From positions 1 to 8,237 of the forward strand of contig JASLJO010000036.1 of the NCBI GenBank assembly GCA_030152505.1: 8,237 nucleotides of DNA. Direction: 5' to 3'. Both the position numbers and the translations under genes were made by a program. Below are positions 5,385-8,237 of this stretch, piece after piece. This DNA comes from Solirubrobacterales bacterium (GTDB lineage: Bacteria > Actinomycetota > Thermoleophilia > Solirubrobacterales > 70-9). Below the pieces are notes generated by a model. It was not told where the DNA came from, did not search any database, and saw only the letters and a list, made by a program, of their open reading frames with translations. Numbering within the stretch: position 1 is the first letter of the stretch; each line of letters opens with the position of its first letter.

Positions 5385-7073
5385 TCACCCGTCGGGCGGG
5401 CAGACGTAGACCGGGCCGTCGACGGTGACCCACCAACGGTCGGGGGCCGAGTCGGGCGGGATGCGCAGGTTCGTCCACTCCCCGGGCGCCAGCTTTCCGA
5501 TCGAGACCGGCGCGCCGCCGGTGCCGAAGCGGCCGAGGCCGACCTTCACCGGGGTCTTCGCCCGCGAGCCCAGCAGGACCCCACCACGTTCGAGGAAGAA
5601 GAAGACGCTGTGGCCGGGGGTGCCATCCAGGGAGCTCGGGCAGGCGGAGGGATCGGCGGGGGCTCCGCTGGGCTTCAGCTTCAATTCCAGCGCTCCGATC
5701 AGGGTCGCGTCGGCGATGTGGCGGATGTCGACGCTCTCGTTGCGCAGTTCGTCGAGCGAAAAGCCGAAACCCCCGAATTCGTCGGTCGCCTGGAAGTAGG
5801 TGTAAGCGGAGAGGGGCACGAAGACGCCGCCGCCGGCATCGCTGACGTTGGGGTCGGTGACCGGGAAGTAGTCGCTGTGCACGTGCGGGCGGGCGAGTTC
5901 GAGCATCGCGTACTCGGCGCGGCTGTTGTCCGCGTCGGTCACCGAGGAGGCCCGCTCGTCGTAGAACTTGGCGATATTCGGTGGGATCGCAAACGCGACC
6001 ACGGCGGCGGCGGCGATCAGCGCGGTCGTCGTGATCCTCGCCCCGCGCAGGGCCGAGCCGGCGATCAGGAAGACCGCAACGACGCCGACGAAGAGGTAGC
6101 GGGTCGAGTCCGGCGGCCGGTCGGCCAGGGTGATCATCAGCCAGTAGGTGAGGACCACGGCAAGCGCGATCCAGAGGCCGGTCGGCACCCTGCCCCGCCT
6201 GATCCGGTAGATCAGGCCGACCACGGCGAAGCCGGCCAGCACGCTCGCCCAAGGGGTGATCGTGGTCACGTTCGGCGAGATCTCCGGGCCGGTCGGGTTG
6301 ACGCCGAAGATCGATCCCATCACCGCCGCGAGGGCGTTGGTGAAGTTGATCGGGATCAGCTTGACGTTGACGAGTTCGACATCGGACTGGCCGAACTTCT
6401 GCGCCCACAGCCACCAGATGGCGAAGAGGGCGAGAGGGACGAGGAAGATCCAGGCACGGCGCAGGCGGTCGTCGCGGCGCAGCACCGAGACGGCGACGCC
6501 GATGCAGAAGGCGAGGCCGACCTCGACCGTGGACACGGCGAGGATCAGCAGGGCGCAGGTGGCGAGGTCGCCGCGGCGGTCGTCGCGTTCGAGCGTCAGC
6601 AGCGCGCCGAGGCCGAAGGCCAGCGCGCCGATCGTGTGGATGTTGAAGGGCCAGAGGAACGAGCCCTCGCCGTAGCCGAGGAAGAGCAGCAGGATGCAGG
6701 GGATCAACGCCGCGAACGGCCGCACCCGGCGGCGCAGGAGGATGAAGAGGAGCAGCACGCAGACGAAGGCGGCGAAGACCTCGATCGCGCGGAAGACGGT
6801 GTAGTCGGCGCCGACGGTGAGGAAGAGGCCGCGGTAGAGCAGTTTGCCGAGGATCTGCAGATGGCCGTTGTGGGGGATGAAGAAGTATTCGATCCCGCCG
6901 GCCTGGTGGACGGCGCCGTTGTCGGTGATCAGACGGGCGTAGTAGAAGATGTCGTCGCCGGAAAAGGTCAGATCCTTGCCGGCGATCATCAGCCAGGTGG
7001 CGGAGATGCACATCGCCACGCCCAGCAGAATCCAGGCGAGCAGGCGCTCGTCAGCGTTGCGGATGCGTTCCAT
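5385..7073 (-). CDS. Multi-spanning GT-C-like membrane protein, paralogue of the (+) strand one
   Basis: This 562-residue protein has the same plan as the membrane protein encoded at 3570-5270: about ten hydrophobic segments, then a soluble C-terminal domain from roughly residue 370. The first outer loop carries SGDDIFYY (Asp40-Asp41), the position of the acidic pair in GT-C transferases. NGHL (69-72), GADYTVF (88-94), WP (141-142), DRRGD and KFGQS are shared with the paralogue, and both end in '[TV]..PPDSAPD.W.VTVD' followed by a Val-Cys-Pro-Pro close to the stop. By eye the proteins are clearly homologous but strongly diverged, so they probably differ in donor or acceptor. A sugar-transfer role is inferred, not shown. 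ATG 7073-7071 is chosen because AAGAAGGG (7087-7080) lies 6 bases upstream; it overlaps the preceding stop by one base (TGATG), so the two genes are translationally coupled. Longer upstream readings of this frame only shadow the preceding gene. Confidence 0.82.
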   Translation of the reverse strand: MERIRNADERLLAWILLGVAMCISATWLMIAGKDLTFSGDDIFYYARLITDNGAVHQAGGIEYFFIPHNGHLQILGKLLYRGLFLTVGADYTVFRAIEVFAAFVCVLLLFILLRRRVRPFAALIPCILLLFLGYGEGSFLWPFNIHTIGALAFGLGALLTLERDDRRGDLATCALLILAVSTVEVGLAFCIGVAVSVLRRDDRLRRAWIFLVPLALFAIWWLWAQKFGQSDVELVNVKLIPINFTNALAAVMGSIFGVNPTGPEISPNVTTITPWASVLAGFAVVGLIYRIRRGRVPTGLWIALAVVLTYWLMITLADRPPDSTRYLFVGVVAVFLIAGSALRGARITTTALIAAAAVVAFAIPPNIAKFYDERASSVTDADNSRAEYAMLELARPHVHSDYFPVTDPNVSDAGGGVFVPLSAYTYFQATDEFGGFGFSLDELRNESVDIRHIADATLIGALELKLKPSGAPADPSACPSSLDGTPGHSVFFFLERGGVLLGSRAKTPVKVGLGRFGTGGAPVSIGKLAPGEWTNLRIPPDSAPDRWWVTVDGPVYVCPPDG

Positions 7074-8237
7074 CACGATCCCTTCTTGGGCAGCAGCAGG
7101 CTGAAGTTCCCCGACCCGCCGACTTCTTCGAAGTCTTCGAAGATGTAGTGGACGAGCGGCGTGTCGGGCGCCGGGCGCACTCCCAGCCACCCGCCGGCGA
7201 CCGTTTCGTTGCGGAAGGCGCAGGGGCGCGGCGAGGCGCGCACCTGGCGCAGGACGCGGTTCTGGCCCTCTTCGTCGAGCGCCGTGATCCAGGCGCCGGG
7301 GGCGTAGGGCTTCGGCGCTTCGATGCCGGTCCAGAGGTAGAGGCTGTCGATGTCGGGGTAGCCGACGAAGCTCGTGCAGCGGTTGCGCTCGAGGAAGTCG
7401 ACGACCCCTTCGTATTCTTCGACCTCTTCGGGCGTCAGTCGCACCTGGCCCGCGCCGGGGAAGGGCAGCGGCACCTTGTCGCGGTATTCGATCGTGTTGG
7501 TGATTGCCGGCAGGAAGACCTGGCCGAGCGCCAGCATCCCCGCCAGGGCCGCCGTGGCGACCGCGGCGGCGGCGCCGAAGCGGGCGAGCCCGAGCTCGCC
7601 GCGGGTGGCGCTCCAGGCTCGCAGCGAGGTGAGCGCGTCGGCGAGGCAGAGCGCGCCGACGGGGACGAACATGAGCGAGGCGATCCCCACCTGGGCGCCG
7701 GGCACCGGGTAGGCGCCGAGCACCCCAGCGACCGCGACGGCCGGCAGCAGCACGCGCAGGAAGCGCTTGAAGGGCGGCTCGGGGTCGCCGAGCGGCGGCA
7801 CCGCCGCGACCCAGGCGAGCAGCATCGGCAGCACGTCGACGTTGGCGCTCGGGTTGAGGCCGAAGGGCGCCTGTTTGGCGATCGTGAACCAGATCGCCAG
7901 CCCGGCGGCGGCGCGCAGGAGTCCCGGCCAAAGCGAGGGCTTGCCCGACGCCCAGGAGCGCAGCTTGGTCACGAGTACCGCCGCCGCGAGTGCGGCCACC
8001 CCCCAGTCGATCGCCTGGGCCGGGGTTTCGAACGGGCCGCCGGTGACGTTGCGCACGTTGAGCGGCTCCTTGATCAAGCCGTCATAGAGATCGGACAGGC
8101 TGGTCCCGTCGAGGAGGACAGCGGCGAGAATCGCGATCGTCGCCGCGGCGCAGCCGGCAAGGGCGGCGAGCAGCCAGCGCCAGAGCACCTCCTGCCGCTC
8201 GCCTCGCCGTCGCCGCGGCGTGGCCGCTGCGGCCACG
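7073..8237 (-). CDS. Membrane protein, GT39/GT-C-like C-terminal half (5' end outside window)
   Basis: The frame is open to the right edge, so the 387 visible residues lack their true start; a GTG at 8236 is unlikely to be it, because the sequence begins with a basic linker (PRRRRGERQ) leading into a membrane helix. About seven hydrophobic segments lie near visible residues 21-42, 77-91, 104-120, 134-148, 159-175, 184-203 and 220-240, followed by a soluble domain of about 140 residues. That domain has a helix-strand pattern (EVEEYEGVVDFLERN, then SFVGYPDIDSLYLWTG) that reminds me of the tail found after the membrane part of many actinobacterial GT39-type 'mannosyltransferase-like' proteins. 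The acidic motif that would test this lies outside the window. The stop overlaps the next gene's ATG, so the two are co-transcribed and probably act in the same pathway. The assignment is tentative. Confidence 0.68.
   Translation of the reverse strand, partial: VAAAATPRRRRGERQEVLWRWLLAALAGCAAATIAILAAVLLDGTSLSDLYDGLIKEPLNVRNVTGGPFETPAQAIDWGVAALAAAVLVTKLRSWASGKPSLWPGLLRAAAGLAIWFTIAKQAPFGLNPSANVDVLPMLLAWVAAVPPLGDPEPPFKRFLRVLLPAVAVAGVLGAYPVPGAQVGIASLMFVPVGALCLADALTSLRAWSATRGELGLARFGAAAAVATAALAGMLALGQVFLPAITNTIEYRDKVPLPFPGAGQVRLTPEEVEEYEGVVDFLERNRCTSFVGYPDIDSLYLWTGIEAPKPYAPGAWITALDEEGQNRVLRQVRASPRPCAFRNETVAGGWLGVRPAPDTPLVHYIFEDFEEVGGSGNFSLLLPKKGS
7080..7087 (-). promoter_or_regulatory. Strong ribosome binding site fixing the start at 7073
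   Basis: AAGAAGGG on the minus strand, 6 bases before ATG 7073-7071, lies within the last codons of the upstream gene. It decides the start against the much longer open frame that runs upstream to about 7931. Confidence 0.75.

Noticed and set aside
5298..7148. Long open frame (616 codons) on the plus strand opposite the (-) membrane protein
   Set aside because: The translation is a Glu/Asp/Arg/Gly-rich low-complexity string with no recognisable domain, as expected for the antisense of a hydrophobic GC-rich gene. The opposite strand has a coherent membrane protein with a ribosome binding site.
7073..7931. Extended upstream start for the (-) membrane protein (848 codons)
   Set aside because: The extra N-terminal part is Arg/Pro/Ala-rich shadow of the upstream gene; ATG 7073 has a strong ribosome binding site and matches the paralogue's length.
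1..8237. Defence system, CRISPR array, phage or transposon cargo
   Set aside because: No direct-repeat array, nuclease, helicase, toxin-antitoxin, integrase or transposase motif is visible in any frame; all recognisable genes concern sugar and membrane chemistry.

Overview
The window is very GC-rich, and its third-codon positions are dominated by G and C. Its start signals fit a high-GC actinobacterium: TTG starts inside stop/start overlaps, and probable leaderless starts a few bases behind a TANNNT box. A Thermoleophilia-like lineage (Solirubrobacterales) is my guess, from general resemblance only. I see no rRNA, tRNA, CRISPR array, transposase, integrase or phage gene.

Layout. (1) Bases 1-567 (+): the last 188 residues of a membrane-protein family whose C-terminal domain recurs twice more here. 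(2) Bases 571-1644 (-): an NAD-dependent sugar-nucleotide epimerase/dehydratase broken by one in-frame TAA. (3) Bases 1645-1762: a short divergent promoter region. (4) Bases 1763-5270 (+): a tightly coupled three-gene operon with a CDP-paratose 2-epimerase-like SDR enzyme, a DPM1-like family 2 glycosyltransferase and a multi-spanning GT-C-like membrane protein. (5) Bases 5271-5384: a convergent intergenic region that is a large imperfect dyad with T-tracts on both strands. (6) Bases 5385-8237 (-): a two-gene operon, a truncated membrane protein followed by a full-length paralogue of the GT-C-like protein.

How the genes may work together (inference). The SDR enzymes would make an unusual nucleotide sugar, or its epimer. 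The DPM1-like enzyme would move a sugar to polyprenyl phosphate on the inner membrane face. The GT-C-like proteins would then use the lipid-linked sugar on the outer face to decorate a surface glycan, lipid or protein. So this looks like a cell-surface glycosylation locus.

The most notable points are the single-codon nonsense lesion in the first epimerase, the three copies of a poorly characterised membrane-protein family, and the near-identical 3' untranslated regions of two tail-to-tail paralogues whose proteins have diverged strongly.
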